A DNA stretch of 64,000 bases from Tubulanus polymorphus (taxonomy: Eukaryota; Nemertea; Palaeonemertea; Tubulaniformes; Tubulanidae), in assembly GCF_964204645.1 (NCBI RefSeq), contig NC_134031.1, forward strand, positions 2,525,001 through 2,589,000, written 5' to 3'. Positions 21,394 to 35,700 of this stretch are shown piece after piece. Each line of letters begins with the position of its first letter. Position 1 is the stretch's first letter. A program made the translations under genes and the position numbers. The notes beneath the pieces were generated by a model. That model saw nothing but the letters and a program-made list of their open reading frames with translations. It was not told the origin of the DNA and did not search any database.

Positions 21394-24300
21394 AAAAAAC
21401 ACTATCACATCACTTTTACACAAATGTAATATATCAAATCCATGTGACTGAAATCCACTATGCACATCTAAAAGTAGAATTCATTTAGTAAAAAAAATTA
21501 AAATTAAAGATTAAAATCAAAAGGGTTTCCAACTCTCTGAAGTGATCATTATCACGCGTCAGAGAGAGCTCGAAACAACTTATCCTACGTTTCTAATTGT
21601 TTATTTTTTGATCGATAAATACTGCTTTTAATCTTTTAAATTTGATTGTGTGCGGGCTATTTTACTATTACATGTCTGTATTTCTACGTAACAAAATGTT
21701 ATAAAGAAAAAAGACAAACGGGACCCCGAGGGGTATACTTTGAACAGAACAGCCTTATATACGCTCTGTTGGAATTTAGACGGGAAATCACTAAACATGG
21801 GTCTTTTCTCGTCACATTTCTCCAAACCACACAGACATTGTTCCGATTTGTATAGCGAGGTTCAGTTATTTCGTCGTTAATCTCATTTCGGACGCCGCTG
21901 TCCCATCATCGAGATGAGACGGGAAAAAAGTTTTGATGTAGATAGATGCGAGCCCGTAACACTTAATCGTTACAATCGGCTCTACGGCCAAAATTCACAG
22001 TTCAATAATCAACCCTATGTCTTTAACACCCGCTACAAGTTGTTAGATTGGTTATAAGGAATGGTCTTAGCATAAACCTCGACTGGGCGCCCGACCCTTT
22101 CAAACTTCTATCAGATCTATAAAAAGAGATGAATAGAACATTCCGAAATGTCGAAACGTATATTCACATTGAGATCTGAAAACGGTTTCCATTGTGTAAA
22201 TGTAAGAAGTCGAAATTTTTATAATGCAAATAAATGCCATAAAAAGTAATGATTCTTATTGAATTGCTTGAGATATCGTAAACAGCAATTCAATTTCTAG
22301 ATTTCATTTATTTTGAACGTTGTGAACATTAAGATCGCGCGTGCATTTTATATACAGCCATTGAACGAGCAGCCATTGTACGTCTTGATGTAGTTTCGAA
22401 TATAGTTTTCCCTTTAAACCCCACACCCGCCGCACCTACTGCATTCCTACACAATATTTTCAATTCTTGACCGCAAACGTTTCACCGACGTTTCCTAAAG
22501 GTGTATATTCTATCCATTTTCCAGCTGTTGTTTTCGATGAATTCTCAATGAGGATTTTTCTCGCAATGCCCGAGCGACCAGGCACGAGAAAACGAGTCGT
22601 ACTGGTTATAGAGTCGAATTGAGCGATTAATCCAATGGTTAATACCCCCGGTTTATTGCTTTTAATCATTAGTGACATAAACGAAAGAATTTCACGGCCG
22701 CAAAGAGCTGATACTGATCTGCTAGAAAACTCCCGACTGCTTGTTAGAAAAGCGAGAAAACATTTGTTTTACGGTCCATATTTAGAATACGTTACCGCGA
22801 TAACTATTAAAATCTTAAGGTTGAATAGGTCACAGTTGGATTTGGATTGGAGCACTCGACGGTTTCACAATTTTGTCCACGCTACGGGTCCGGTCAACTC
22901 ATTGCAAATGAACTAATTTAAACTCAGAGCTAACTCTCAACTCTCAACTCTGGAACTAGCTCCTTGATTAGCGAAATATCAATACATGTTCTGTACTGAC
23001 TCTAAGGAGTCTGACTTATTTGGCCGCGCCGACAATATTGAACAGATTCTCCCCACGTATAGACGCCGGAAGTAGGCCTACTCGGTAAAACATTCAAATC
23101 TCGTGGCGGTTATTTCTAGTTGCAGGCGAATATGGTAAAACTCATCCATACATGACGTAACTTTCGGTCTAATGGAATTTCTGAGAAGACTTAATCTTCG
23201 AAATTCATTGAAACATTTCACCGAGTCCATTAGCCAGGTCGACAGTCGGTTGTCGGTCGATATTAGTGTTAAATCAAGATTATTCCAAATGCATTTTCTC
23301 CCAACTCAAATGCTTTGAATCCGATTTCACAGTTTGGCTCGCCCATTAAAAACTTGGAAATCAACTAGTTTTGACAACGGAGTCGAACTGGATTCGATAC
23401 TGCGAAATTAGCTCCTGGGACTGTTTGCACATTCCTGACTGAAGTACAAAATTGGTCTAAATCTTAGACTAGTAGAATCTAGACTTAAGTTGTTAGATTG
23501 GCTATAGAAGAAAGTTGGTTTTAGACTTGGCTTAAATCTTATCCATGACTGGAGAACTGATCCATGGTTGATTCGAAATGGATCCCGTGCCAGTGAAAAC
23601 TGACCAAATGAAATTTTTTTCCTGACGACGGCGACAACTGCGCAATATTTCATTCTTTCCACGATTCGCCGCTGCCCCTGATCTCTTCATTCGCCATAAC
23701 AGTGACTGAAGTAAACTGCGACGACATATTTGCTTGTGCAAAGCGCAGGAAGTCTTTGTTCAGTGACAAATGACTGAAACCACTAAACATCGCGTGTTTA
23801 TTCAGAATCGACTATCGAAAACGTTTCGGTTACAAACTGCCATCAGCTGTCAGTAACACCCGCAGTAAGATGCAATTCCGTCATTTCGGAAGCCCCCATT
23901 TCTATTTGCGTCGTCCCGATTGAGAGCGATTTCCGAAATCTTCAAAACAACATAATTTTTCAGAAAGATACCCGATCGCGATCGCGTTGCGCGGAAGAAA
24001 TTGTTACTGATTTAGCGGCGATAAGGTATTTTGTAAAAAGGAGTCGGATTTTATCCGTTACAAACTTCGCAGATTGGGCTGCATTCATCGTGCATACGAA
24101 TCTAGTGAAGGGAAACTATGATAATATTTCGTCCCGTCGACGTTGATATTACTTAAATCGGACGTTTATACCATTTATACCAGAAGCGTTTGAGTAGGAA
24201 CAATATTGTCGACATCAAGATCGTCCCGAGAAGAACCTCGGTCGATTTCTCGCGTTCTAACTGGTGAAGAATCGGGGAACTGCTCGGTTGAAGGAGAATT

Positions 24301-24639
24301 ATGATTGCAGTTTCTGCGTTCGGTCCTGACTAATCAAAGAGATTATTGTGTTGTTACAGCGGGATTCTATTCTCAATAGAGAACGAATGGATTCCAGATT
24401 TTGATCGTCGTTTTTAAAATCCCACCCGTCTTTTGAATCCCGAATCCACACGTGTTTAACAACGTTATCTGTTTTTCTTCTGAAGTCATCGGTACCGATA
24501 TAGATCTGAATGAGACGCCACCGAGTCGTTCTGGCGAAATGGGATTTAAACCGCTTGTAAAAAACGTGCGTGACTGTTTATAAATGTGTATGTATGTCTG
24601 ATATGGCATAAAGAGGAAGGCGAAATGTAGCTTATTGAT
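21394..24639. other. Non-coding region with dispersed repeats
   Basis: No supported coding exon in about 3.2 kb. Fragments of a dispersed repeat (gttagattggctatagaa-type) lie at about 22038-22070 and 23486-23525. A fragment of the gagttaactc foldback family lies at 22890-22960. The open frames at 22460-22916 and 23408-23741 overlap on opposite strands and show no protein features. Confidence 0.5.
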
Positions 24640-24946
24640 GGATAGACAAGATGCTTGTTTCTTCGATCAAGTATAGTTGAATTGTTTGATTGGTTAGGTG
24701 GTTCTCATCGAGAACGGGAAAGCTCTCACTCGATTCGAACGTAAGGCAGCGCGACTGGACAGGAGTTCAACCGATCGGGGGGAGTGTGTTACAACAAACT
24801 GTGTGTGGTTGCGATAGTCAGAGAGTGTTGAGGAGTGAAATTTAAATGTAGTCGCTAGAACTACTAAAGGACAGAGATAGAATACTCAGGGATAACTCGA
24901 TATATTTTCATCGTTGATATATTTCTCAAAACCATTTTCTGTAACC
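24640..24946 (+). promoter_or_regulatory. Candidate promoter and 5'UTR for the 24947 exon
   Basis: About 300 bp with no upstream in-frame extension, leading into an ATG with good context (taaccatgg). No strong TATA box at a fixed distance. Inferred from the position of the ATG exon only. Confidence 0.3.
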
Positions 24947-24995
24947 ATGGCTAAGCGCAAATATACTGCTAAATATGACAGAGTACATTTCGAAG
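24947..24995 (+). CDS. Candidate alternative first coding exon of TMEM26
   Basis: ATG in a strong context (taaccatgg) opens 16 codons (MAKRKYTAKYDRVHFE) plus one base before a consensus donor (g|gtaaga). Phase 1 joins exactly to the acceptor at 48126, giving a GAC codon followed by DMPQC.., in frame with the TMEM26 body. The exon at 38014 has the same coding length (49 nt) and phase. The basic, non-hydrophobic peptide would be a short tail before TM1. The 23-kb intron is long but not exceptional for animals. Junction reads are needed. Confidence 0.5.
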
Positions 24996-27899
24996 GTAAG
25001 ACTAATGTAAACATGAGCTCATAAAACGATATATTCTTCTGTCGTTCTGTCTTGAAATTATCTATCTTTGAAATCTTTTACATCAATGATTATATCTTTC
25101 GACGAAAAGAACTTTACCGAAAATTGCGAGAATGTTTCGAGGCGGATCCAAGCTATCTGTATTCTGTATTCTGTTTACTGTATTCCAGAATATGGTCAGA
25201 AAAAGTGACTATAGACCTTATCAATCAGGTCTAGAAAGCCTAAGATAAAAGGAAAACGAGTCGTGTTCCAAAATTTTCTTGCGAAAGACCCCTAAATCCC
25301 CCTTTAGTGATGGGCTTTGCTGTCGACAGCAATCTTTTCTAGGAATATATTCAAATTTACACGCTGGATCCGCCGATGTAACTAGGACCATGATTTAACA
25401 TAACATATAATATAATGTTCTTATAAACCGTGGCCGTTTTCTTACGACCATTTCACAAAAAAAGATGTTATAATTAGTTCGTTAGAATTTAGATTCAATG
25501 TGTACATAGCAAATAATTAGGTTTTGCAAATTATGTAGCAGCAGTCAGTGATAGTTTCAATATTGCGTAAACCGCCACCAAATCGAATTCGTAAGTAGTT
25601 GGAAAAAAATAACGAAATTATCGCTGCGGAGTCTTAAGATTTGAACATAATGCAGCGGCATTCACCCGAACGTTGAAGTGATTCTAACAACATCAATTAT
25701 TCACGATGTTGATTCTTTCATCTGAAAAGAAATGTCTTCAGAAACAAACTCTCGAGTTTGCTCCAGCTTCCGTCGTCTGCGAACACCCAAAACCGATGGA
25801 AAGGCTGAGACTCCTTTTCGATCGTAAATTTTGAGAAATGCGGTACAGGGCCGAATCGCTACCTAAATTATCCTAATACGTTGACATCTCAGCGGTTTCG
25901 CATCAATGTTTTCAGATAGTTCTTTATAATTTTCAAAACTCATACAGGAAACGAAAGTACACGTTAAAGTTGATCTTGTTTTTATGCGCGATGAAACAAC
26001 GTGCGTATCACATGTTTATATATATTCATACATTTTCTAATATATTGGCACGGTTTAGATTTTGCTTCGTAAGGAGAAAAATAGAAAGGTTTCGAGGGAT
26101 AGATAACATTTGATGTACTAACGCTGACACTGCTAGATCTTCTTAGATCGTCTCAGTCAAATTACGACAAAACCAAAATAAGGCGAAAGAGTGACATTTG
26201 ATTCGCGCTGTGTAAAGTGGAAAGTCGCGTGTTGATGAAATCAAGTGATAGAATCCAGAATCAAACAAAAATATCGGAAATTCTGCTCCATGCCTGGTAT
26301 CTATATCGGATGGTTTATCCTAATTCGAGTTGAGCTGGTGGTAAGTCCCTTGTGTGTTTTTGCCCGCGAATTGACCATTTTTTACCGCTTTCGTCTGGGA
26401 CGTGACGTCACGCCTGGTAAAATGGAATAAGATGTGACGTGTCGTTAAGATGCCCGAATCAGCGAAGTCGGTTCCGTTCTGCGTTCGGTGAAAGATATTG
26501 ATAAATTTTCAGCACTTTTATTGGCTTATATTGAAAAATCCGATGCTCGTATATTCTATGGATGCGCAATTCGAAGCGAGTTCACCCACCGAAAAGGAAC
26601 AAATTCGGATTATCCTTTAGACGATTTAGATGTGAATTATGGGACTGATCGTTCGTGTTCGGGGTAGAGAATGAAGAGCTTCCATATATCAGAGAGATTG
26701 CGGTCAGCGCTGAGATCTTGGTGGTAATTGTGTCTCTAGATCCCATCAAGGGCCGGATATGGACTCCCCAAACTGTATATATAGACTTTTAGGTAAGCGA
26801 AAAGCCTGCTCGATAAAGAAGTTATCCGTCATCCGCAGTTATCCCTACTGAATTCGAATATATGCTCGTGGTTCCTTTTTAAAGTATAGCCCGACCTTTG
26901 TCAAACGTGTTGAATATCGATCGTCGCGCGTTGGAAAACGAAATTTCTGAGTCATCTCATATAACGTCGTGGGACCTATCGATCACAAATCGAGAACTGG
27001 TTCCCGGTGGTCAAACTCACATAAAATCACGACTCTAATTTCTAGATACGACTCTTAATCCGATAATAAAGCGCTGACAATGTTCATTTTAGAAATCCCA
27101 TTTCGCTGGTTTATACCAGTTATGGACTTGACCATGGTCAATTATATTGATAATTTCCCGATAGAATGACTCAATTAATTTTTCGTCAGAGCAAGTCACT
27201 CGACGCATGCCGGCGATATGTTAGAAATGGCGGAAAGGTCCAGATAGGCACAGGTTCCATTTTAGTGCAATCAGCTATAGTAAACATTGCAATAGAGCAA
27301 CCGCTTATATGTTGGTTATGAGGTTAAACGGTTTAAAGCCCGTGAAAGTTGGGACAATGATGACCTTTGAATCGTTGTTTGGTTCGGATCACGAGTAAAA
27401 TCCATCTCCACCGACTCCGTCTGCGAGTGTTTTCATACGTACACTTCTTATATTCGATTTTATGCAATCTTTTTGCAATTTGTCGAGTGTCGCGTACGGT
27501 TTCGAGTTGTCGTAGATTATCCCTTTTCGAACTGCTGTTGAAAGGCGACAGAACTTGATATCCGGCTACTGAGCATTACAACTGCTGTGGTTCTATAGCA
27601 TTAACAACTGAACACTTCATTTTAGAGATCATGATATACATATTGATAAGTACTTCTTCCATTCACATGTACCACTGAAGGATCTCGAGGTTTCTGCTAA
27701 TATTTTGCTGTATTACAGAGAGTCGGAATTTACAACTCTCGGTGCAAATAGCATTTCCGTTGTATGGAGGTTATTTTTTACTCTAAAGCCAAGACAAGTC
27801 CAAAATAGATGTTTTCATAAGTGCTTTATCAATTTAATAACGCTTATTGGTTGTTAGGCTTATGAAGACTTGTCTTATTTAGTCCGCAAGCTGGACGGT

Positions 27900-28215
27900 C
27901 CAAAAATATTGTTTGATTGGTTATAGGACCAATATGGTCGTTGATTAAAGCCAATAGTACCCTCAGGCAAACACGAGGGGCCAGTTTTATAGCCTAGTAT
28001 TTACTTCAACCCGGGGACTAACTCAATTCATTTTCAACTGGATTAGCCCCAGTGTTAAAGGTAATACCAGTCTATAAAACCGGCTCATGGTACTGGGTTT
28101 TTAGATTAGTTATAGGACCATTGATTTCAGCCAATGCTCCTAGACGAACGCAAATCTTATACTAGGTTGTGAGATACATTATAGGACGAAGATAGCCATC
28201 ACTTATGCCAAGGAT
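27900..28215. repeat. Cluster of dispersed repeat copies (gattggttatagga type)
   Basis: Three related copies lie close together, starting at about 27905, 28095 and 28160. Each carries a form of gattggttataggaccaa followed by atggtc or gatagcc and a Cys/Ala-like gccaatg run. Related copies occur at about 22038, 23486 and 41400-41465. This is an interspersed family of unknown class; no coding frame or terminal repeats were identified. Confidence 0.6.
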
Positions 28216-31200
28216 TTCGTCAGGCTTAGGCTGATGTATGTGGAAGGAAAAGATCTATAACCTTAAAAATCAACATCTTCTTTTGAAAGTTACGGCCTGA
28301 TTCCTTGGCAACACATCGACGGGGAAAAGAATCTACAACCGGTTAGGAATTCAAATATAACTTCTCTATATCGCAATACGTGTTGATTAATATTCAATTT
28401 AAATTTTCATCGATCAATTTCTTTTGATCGTTGTTGATGATGAAATGCTACTCGAAGCGATACCTAACGGTCGTGCGACGGATTGTTTGAAATTTACGCC
28501 GAGATATTTTATCTTAACGTATTTCGTTTCGCGCGTTTGTTTGATCGTAATCAATCAAGCAATTCGGAAAAAGAGAGATTGAACAAGTGTTTATGTAAAT
28601 CAGATCGGAATACGACGTATTTTACACGTCATGTATGAATTAGATTTCGTTATCGTAAATTCATACAATTTCAGGTTTTAGAAATAATGTCGATGTGATA
28701 TTGCTTTCAACTTCGGTGCAATATTGGTTCAAGTTTGCAGTTGACTTTCCTCGAACGTGAGATCGATACAAACGAACCTAAGTGTAATCTAGATACATAA
28801 AAACTTGAAGTGTTACAACAAGGAAGTGTGCAATTTCTGAACCACTTTTTCCCGAAGGTTTTGAGTCTTTTGACTCATTTAGCGAGCAGTATTGACGACT
28901 TCTACAAGAGGTGACATATTCCGGGGAAGCAGGCATTTCTCTTTGAAATGTGGTAACAAGCTTAAGTTTCATACATATTTATATATTTGAAATCATGTCA
29001 AATTGGCCTGTATCAATAATCCAGAATACCTGCACTTAAATCACGTAATTTTTTATATATGGACCTACATATTCAAGATTATAGATATAATGTTTTTTAA
29101 AGCAATGAATAGCTTTTATTTCATAATTAAAGATGGCTGCCATATGCCTCGTACTTTTACACGTATATGATTTTCGGTAAAGCATCGCTTAAAAGTATCG
29201 TATATACATGTTAAATGTAGAATAATTTTTTCTAAATCGGTAACTTTACTTATGAAAGATGGCTACCATACGATTCATATGCGTCATGGCCACAAAATCG
29301 AGAAGATTTTCTATTCTCCTCTAAAAAAAAGTTTTTGTTACTTTCATATATAGGAGACGTTTTGCGAGGCCAACTGATCTGTTTCAAATAACGTAATTTA
29401 AACGCCTGATTTTCATAAACGTGTGTTTTTATAATAAAATACCTACAGATGATATCGGCTCGTCTGTGTTCGCCAGATGACTAAGCAGTTGGAAATCACG
29501 GTTTCTCTACGTGTGGGTGCGGATTAAACAAATTCCTATTACACAGACCTCGCTGCCTCCGGTGGACCGAGGTCTTTAACACGCTCGATATACATCGGGT
29601 TCAAACGCCACAAATCCACACGAAGCGTGTCCACATGTTTAAGGTTTTAGCCTCAGTGCAAGGTTCAGGCTTTATAAATCCCTTTCGAGAAAAGTAAATA
29701 TTATTTTTTTTTCTTTCTCGTACGTAATCTTATTGGGGTTACTTGGATACATTCGACGAATTTGCTAATAGCAGAATATTGTCGCAATGATACAAAAACT
29801 TGGACGGGAATTCCGACGGTGTAAGGGTCATTCTGATTGGTCGAGTACGAGATTTTTTTAAGCAAACTGACCAATAAGAATTGAGAACACTTAGATTAAT
29901 TCAACAACCTCTGGAATATGAAATATTCAGATCGTCGGCTACTTTGAATTGAACTAATGCGTTTGGGGACTGCGCGCGATTCGAGTTTTCGCTCGATCAC
30001 GTTTCGTAGCTATTTGCGAAGATGAATGAGGTCAATACAATTTAAACACATGATGCAATCCACACCTCGTTAGAGCGTCATCGATTTCTTCAGAAATTAC
30101 ACAGCCCGATTGGACTGTTTGATTAAACGTAAACGGCATTGATGATTTATAAACATTGGACAAATCCTGCGCTTTAAGCTTCCCAATTTGTTGACAATTT
30201 ACACATTTCTCAATTATTCATAAGATTGGATTTCATGTGACTTAATAATCTGTTAGCCCGGTCTACAGAATATAGTATGCGATGCAAGTTATGCACAGTG
30301 TTGTTGTAGTCGTGAAAACCTTCAACCTCGCTTACTAACACGGTTTAAGGATAATCATTCCACGGCCTATTTGTTTCTGAAGATATAAATATATTTGTAT
30401 ATATTTCTTAGGCTCTTCAAAACAACTAGTTGCGACGCTAACGAGGTTGAGGTAAGCAACGATTGTTTACTCATCCGGTGAAAATGGCCGGTGAGCGAAA
30501 CGTGATTTTGGACGTCGAGGCGAGACGCGAATACGATAATCAAAAAGACTCGTTGTATTCAGGCGTGATGATCGACTGACTGAAATCTATATTTCTACCC
30601 GCCGGCTGCATGCGAAAATACGCCATTTCTAAGATTAGTTTCACCGCAGGAATTGTCTTCAGCTTTCGCGGTTTCGAACCGCAAGAATTCGTTAGAAAAG
30701 CTATACTTATATATACCTAATCGACAGACATTCCGATTGCAGAGCAAATCCGTGTTTGAACGCCGCTGAATTTAGGGATGATGTTTCTATGTCTGGATTC
30801 GTTTTTTAAAGTAACAATTTCCTCGTCATTTGATAAAGTGCACCGACCACCTGTGTAGTACATAATTGTCTTCGTTTATTCTGCGTATAGGCTTATCATC
30901 GGTTTTCTGGTCGTCGCAGTCGGAGATTGGCGGAGAACGCCTCGAGATATCCACGTTCAACAAACGATTTTTGTCCGTGATAAGACTTACACACTCGTCT
31001 CCGAATCTGGAAAAATAAGAATGACCTACGTGAAAATAAATACCCTTCTTTCACAGACCCGTATGGACCACGGGGGAGAGTGAGCCAGTTATCATATTAT
31101 TTTGGGAAGCGTCTACCGTAGAAAAAAGCGGAAAGCCTGCATCTCTATTCATGGTTCTACTAACTTCTATACTAAAAGAGTTTTTTGCTGATCAGAACTT

Positions 31201-32514
31201 CTTTACTCAGTCCAATAATTGTTCTTGTTTTAGTTCGTATGTTAATATTCATCGGGAGATATTATCATCAAACTTGGGCGATCACTCGCTTCACTCGTTG
31301 CGCGGCTCCATACTGATCGACCCCTATATCATCACGGATTCCAACTATGCTTATTGCCCACTAACCTTCGCATGAAAACGCTTTATTTCTGCTAATTTAC
31401 GAGCAGTAACTGGTAATTTACTAATTAACGAGGCCTGCGCTGTTGAATGTATTCGAATAACTGCCAATGGAAAATCATACATCTATTCCGGCGAAAATTT
31501 TCGCATTGCCGCCAAAGAATATTTCTTTGATCTAGAGGAATTTTCCTCAGTGTTTCAATGTCAGTGAATGGTAATTAGAACACCATTATAGAGACCTTGA
31601 TGAAGGTAGATGATCCTATTACTCTAACCTTGTAGTGCGTAAGGTTGCCACGTGTGCTATAGAAATTGGACTTTAATTTGTAAGATATTCGATTATGGTC
31701 AATTCATCATTGGAATAACATTTCAATATGGAACAGCTACAGACATTTTAATAATGCTTTGTTCGCCACCCAAAGATTATGCCCGATTTGTTATCCTTAC
31801 AGCTTTCAGTCTAACGAGAGCTCGCACTCAACAGTTATTAGAATCACGTTCGCTGTTTTTGCAATAAGACGGGCATTTATCCGGTAAGCGATCAAGACGC
31901 TTCGTCGCCGTCAAGATACCACTCGAGTCGTGTTTGAGTGACCGTCTTAATCAATGTATGATAAAATACATACACCTTTTCTTTTTCTATCCTAAGTAAG
32001 TCGTTAACTTCTGATAAAGACGAATACTTCAGACATCTTTGAATAATAATTGACAAATCAGATGAAATTAAAGTTAATTGCATTTTAGTCATTGTCCTTG
32101 AACCTCGGCTGTGACCTTGCTCCCATAATTAGTCATTATCTTGTAAATTTGATAAACAACGAATATTCAGAATATTCATGAATTAAAAGGTTCATTTATT
32201 CCGAGCCTAGAATTCCCTTTCCCTTACCCGGAAACACGACACGGGCACGTCGTACTGATCACTTCCGGTATCGTTCCGAAAATGATTATCGATCGTATTG
32301 ATGACGTATATTTTTATGCGGGGCACGTTCAGATCGCGCCTTCAAAAAAATACACGATCTTTTATTTTTATATTCGATACCATTTCTCATCTGGCATGCG
32401 CGATTATTATAAAAACATTGACCCCGGGATCCAGGTGGGATAGATAACCAGTGAGACGCGTGCGAGAGTGGCGTGAAGAAAAAACAGAACGTGAGTAAAG
32501 ATTGAGGAGAGAGT

Positions 32515-32562
32515 CGAGCGAGGAAGAGGAAAGGGAGAGAGAGAGAGTGAGAGAGAGAGAGA
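32515..32562. repeat. GA-rich simple repeat
   Basis: Interrupted (GA)n tract, flanked by a GAGG-rich purine run. Read on the minus strand it gives an artefactual Ser-Leu-rich ORF. Confidence 0.9.
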
Positions 32563-33215
32563 GGCGCTCTGTGGAGTGGATTAATAATTCAAGGGTATCG
32601 CGTCGCATATATAGCGAGTGAGTCGAATCGTAAACGGGTAAGACGATCAATAGCAAACATGATATCGAAAATGAATAATTTATTGCTCTACGGCGACTGA
32701 ACGTACGAGGTTTTAAGGTAAATCAAATCATACGGTTAACAAACCGTGTATTACTTGTGACGACGTTAAGGGTGGTCCCGATTTGTTGTTTATCAAACGA
32801 TGCGATATGTATGATGAACAAATAAAATCATTTTCCGTGATGGAAATTCTATTTACCTCATATTTACTTAAACATCTTAGCGCGTTACGTGAATAAGAAA
32901 TCCGTAGACGTAGAGACAAATTGTACTTTAAAGGTTAACTTGATTTTATTCAAAGTAAACCTTCAAAGAACTATGATTCGATACCGGGTTAACAACATAG
33001 CATATATATTACAAGCGTGAGAGATGAATGTAACATCTTTCGTAGGTTTTGGCTCCGAATCATTAAAGATCTTTGTCTAATTTCTAGTTCGATAATTTAA
33101 GCATAGAATTTCACTTTGTAGTCAAACCATATAAGAAACGAAAAAAAATCATTTGAGTTCACTAAGATTAGATAACTAACTAACTAACTAATATAGATAA
33201 CATTGGAAACAAATC

Positions 33216-33258
33216 TAACGTTTCGTTCAAATCTAACGTTTCGTCTAACGTTTCGTCG
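33216..33258. repeat. Short tandem array (tctaacgtttcgt)
   Basis: Three copies of tctaacgtttcg(t) separated by 0-5 nt, just after four copies of taac (about 33175-33190). Simple local duplication; no function inferred. Confidence 0.7.
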
Positions 33259-35544
33259 AAATAGTTCATTTCCAATCATTTCATCACTGAAAGATTAAAA
33301 CTCGACGGTGTCAACTGGATCATAGTTTCTTTAAATCTATAATTACTTCAAAGACGTTGACATATGAATCCATATTAAAATAATGCGTATGAAGATTGAT
33401 ATGAAAGAACATACGACTGAGATTAATTCGAGTTACAATTTCGATCCCTCCCGCACTAGACAGAACGCTTACTCTACTAAAGATTGAAAAAAAGTATATT
33501 CTAAAAAGTCGTAAGTGATTCATCACTTATTATCGTCTGTTTTATCATCGAATACATCAGAAACATCGAGATACGTCTTATCGATCGAGGCGAAATTTCT
33601 AACAATTTTTGAGCCGTTTAATACTTAAATGGATCTGTACGCGGTGGCTTTCGGCGTATACAATCCATCAAATGCGTTATGCTTTATCTTCGCTGCATTG
33701 AAATCGACGCCGGGAAGATGGCAAGTGAAGAATGAAGCGCGTTTCCTTTAAAGTAATTGCAAATTCTCCATCAGCAACAGGCGGTGACGTAATATGAACT
33801 CAGTATTAAAGAAGCTTAGCTTCGAGTAAAATTAAAACGATGCCCAACTGTCATTTCGTAAGATAATGTTATCGGTACATTTTATGCCGGGAACGGAGAA
33901 AAATTTGCTTTCAAGATTTTCAGTGAAATGAACTACGGACAAATGAAGATGGACGCTTTTCAATACGCGTTTATTAAGCTACATCTGTGATCAGCACTAT
34001 ATCGGAATAAATTTAATTAGTTTTTTGCTCTCGTCCGGAGTTGGTCGTCTGCGCGGGCCGTTTTCATTTTTTCTGCCTGTGTGCAGAGTCGCAGCACTCT
34101 CCGGCCGTCGCGCATTCGCTCGTAGTAATTGGTCCGGAAATTGCATGAGAATCAAACGGTCTTTGCTCGCCGCATCCCAGTTCTGAAGAAAGAACGATTG
34201 TACTCGATTCAATGCCAGTGTCACGTATTTGCTCGACGATCAAAGATTGTTTTCCATCTCTCTGACGAATGGAACTATAATTGAGATTAATAAATGCTCT
34301 CGCGTGAAAAAATTCGCCTCGTAATTTAAGCAGTTGAAGCCTTTTTTCATCTAGAACCACTCGGCGGTGGTGAGAACAGCATTTGATATCTGTATACCGC
34401 TCGGCAGATATTGTCGGCACTGCGGTGAAATTTATGGAAGCTTGTACAATTGACTTATAGCCATTTCTTGCCTATATCGCGTTTAAAATCGACGAAAACC
34501 ATAAAGATTGATATCGAGTTTACGAATGACGACTCGAGTTGGCTCGAGCGCGGAGACACGTTCTTAACTTGCCAAAATGTCAATAAAACGCAACCAGTAA
34601 GAATTCGGTTTGATTTATCAGTCAATATCGGGCGATAACCTGATGGCAGTGACAGATGGCCTATACGTATCCCATCCCTACAAATATGAAGCCCCTTTTG
34701 TAAAAAAAGGGGTGGCACAGCTTGCATTCTGATAAGAATAAAATCACTGCCTATCCCAATTCCCATTTATTTCCTGCGTGTTAATTTTCTTTCGTGATAG
34801 TGTAGCTAGACTCTGCGACAAACTAAAAGATCATTCGGCACAAAATTGAGTTATTAACTACGAATTTTTCTTTGTTTCTTACGCAACGCCTCTGTGGAGA
34901 AGAAAAACGCGACCAATCAGAAATAATCAATTTCCAAATAGCTCTTAATTAGATGGAGATGTAATTTTGCTCGGATTGCGCAACAAGTCGAACGACTGTA
35001 AGACATTGTCGTATTGATGTATCTCGTGTATAGCGTGATCTAACTGATGCTCGCTACGCTCAACACATCAATAACTTTTCTTATCGGTAGCGAAGAAACA
35101 GAGTAGATATCTCCTGTGCTTTATCGCGCGTTAACCAATAAAACACCAAACTTTCCAACACGGCTACATCCCTTCGCCTGACTATTATAAAGTTGTCCGT
35201 ATACGAAACGGCAACGGATTTTGCACCGTATAACCCGGTGGGGTCGGGTTTGCCTGATAACTAACTATTCAAAAGTCATTACAGCTTGTCTATCTCTCTC
35301 TACGGTATATGAAATTACCCCCAATGAAAATATTCTTCTTCGAGCCATAGTTGTAGGTAGTGTTGTAATCTGTCACTCGATGATTTGTCGCAGACGGATT
35401 TAATTGAACGGAATAAAAGAAGTATCAGATTACTCCGAATTCTGCGCGGAGCAGCGTCGTGTAAGATTCTCGGTGATTCATATTGATAGAAATGACAACT
35501 ACAAAACGTGGCTCGCGTAGCTAAAGCCAAACGAACACACGACG

Positions 35545-35700
35545 CTGGGAAACACAGAAACACGGAATCAGACATGTTTGATCTGGGAAACATTGTTTCG
35601 CGAAACTTATGTTTTTTTCGTTTCTCGTAAACGCACACGAAACAGTAAATAAGTAAGTTTGTAATTTGTCAGGGAAACGCTCCGAAACATGTTTCTGCCT
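35545..35700. repeat. Dispersed repeat containing gaaacattgtttcgcgaaac
   Basis: Shares with 11450-11545 the order: gaaac-rich tandem run, then gaaacattgtttcg(t/c)gaaac, then a cgtaaacgcacac or cgtgtacgag tract. Both copies lack coding capacity. The core is partly palindromic (gaaac..gtttc). Probably a non-autonomous mobile element family. Confidence 0.5.

Noticed and set aside
30484-30490. A fourth alternative TMEM26 start (atggccg before gtgagc)
   Set aside because: Phase fits, but two codons and one base are too short to distinguish from chance.
33463-33520. CRISPR-like or other prokaryotic arrays
   Set aside because: No regularly spaced repeats with unique spacers anywhere; tandem arrays present are coding minisatellites or simple repeats in a eukaryotic genome.
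34064-34420. 118-codon minus-strand ORF
   Set aside because: No domain, no flanking splice signals of quality, overlapping open frame on the same strand at 33997-34224; the length is expected by chance in this much sequence.
35315-35638. 107-codon minus-strand ORF
   Set aside because: It overlaps the gaaacattgtttcg repeat and has no protein features.
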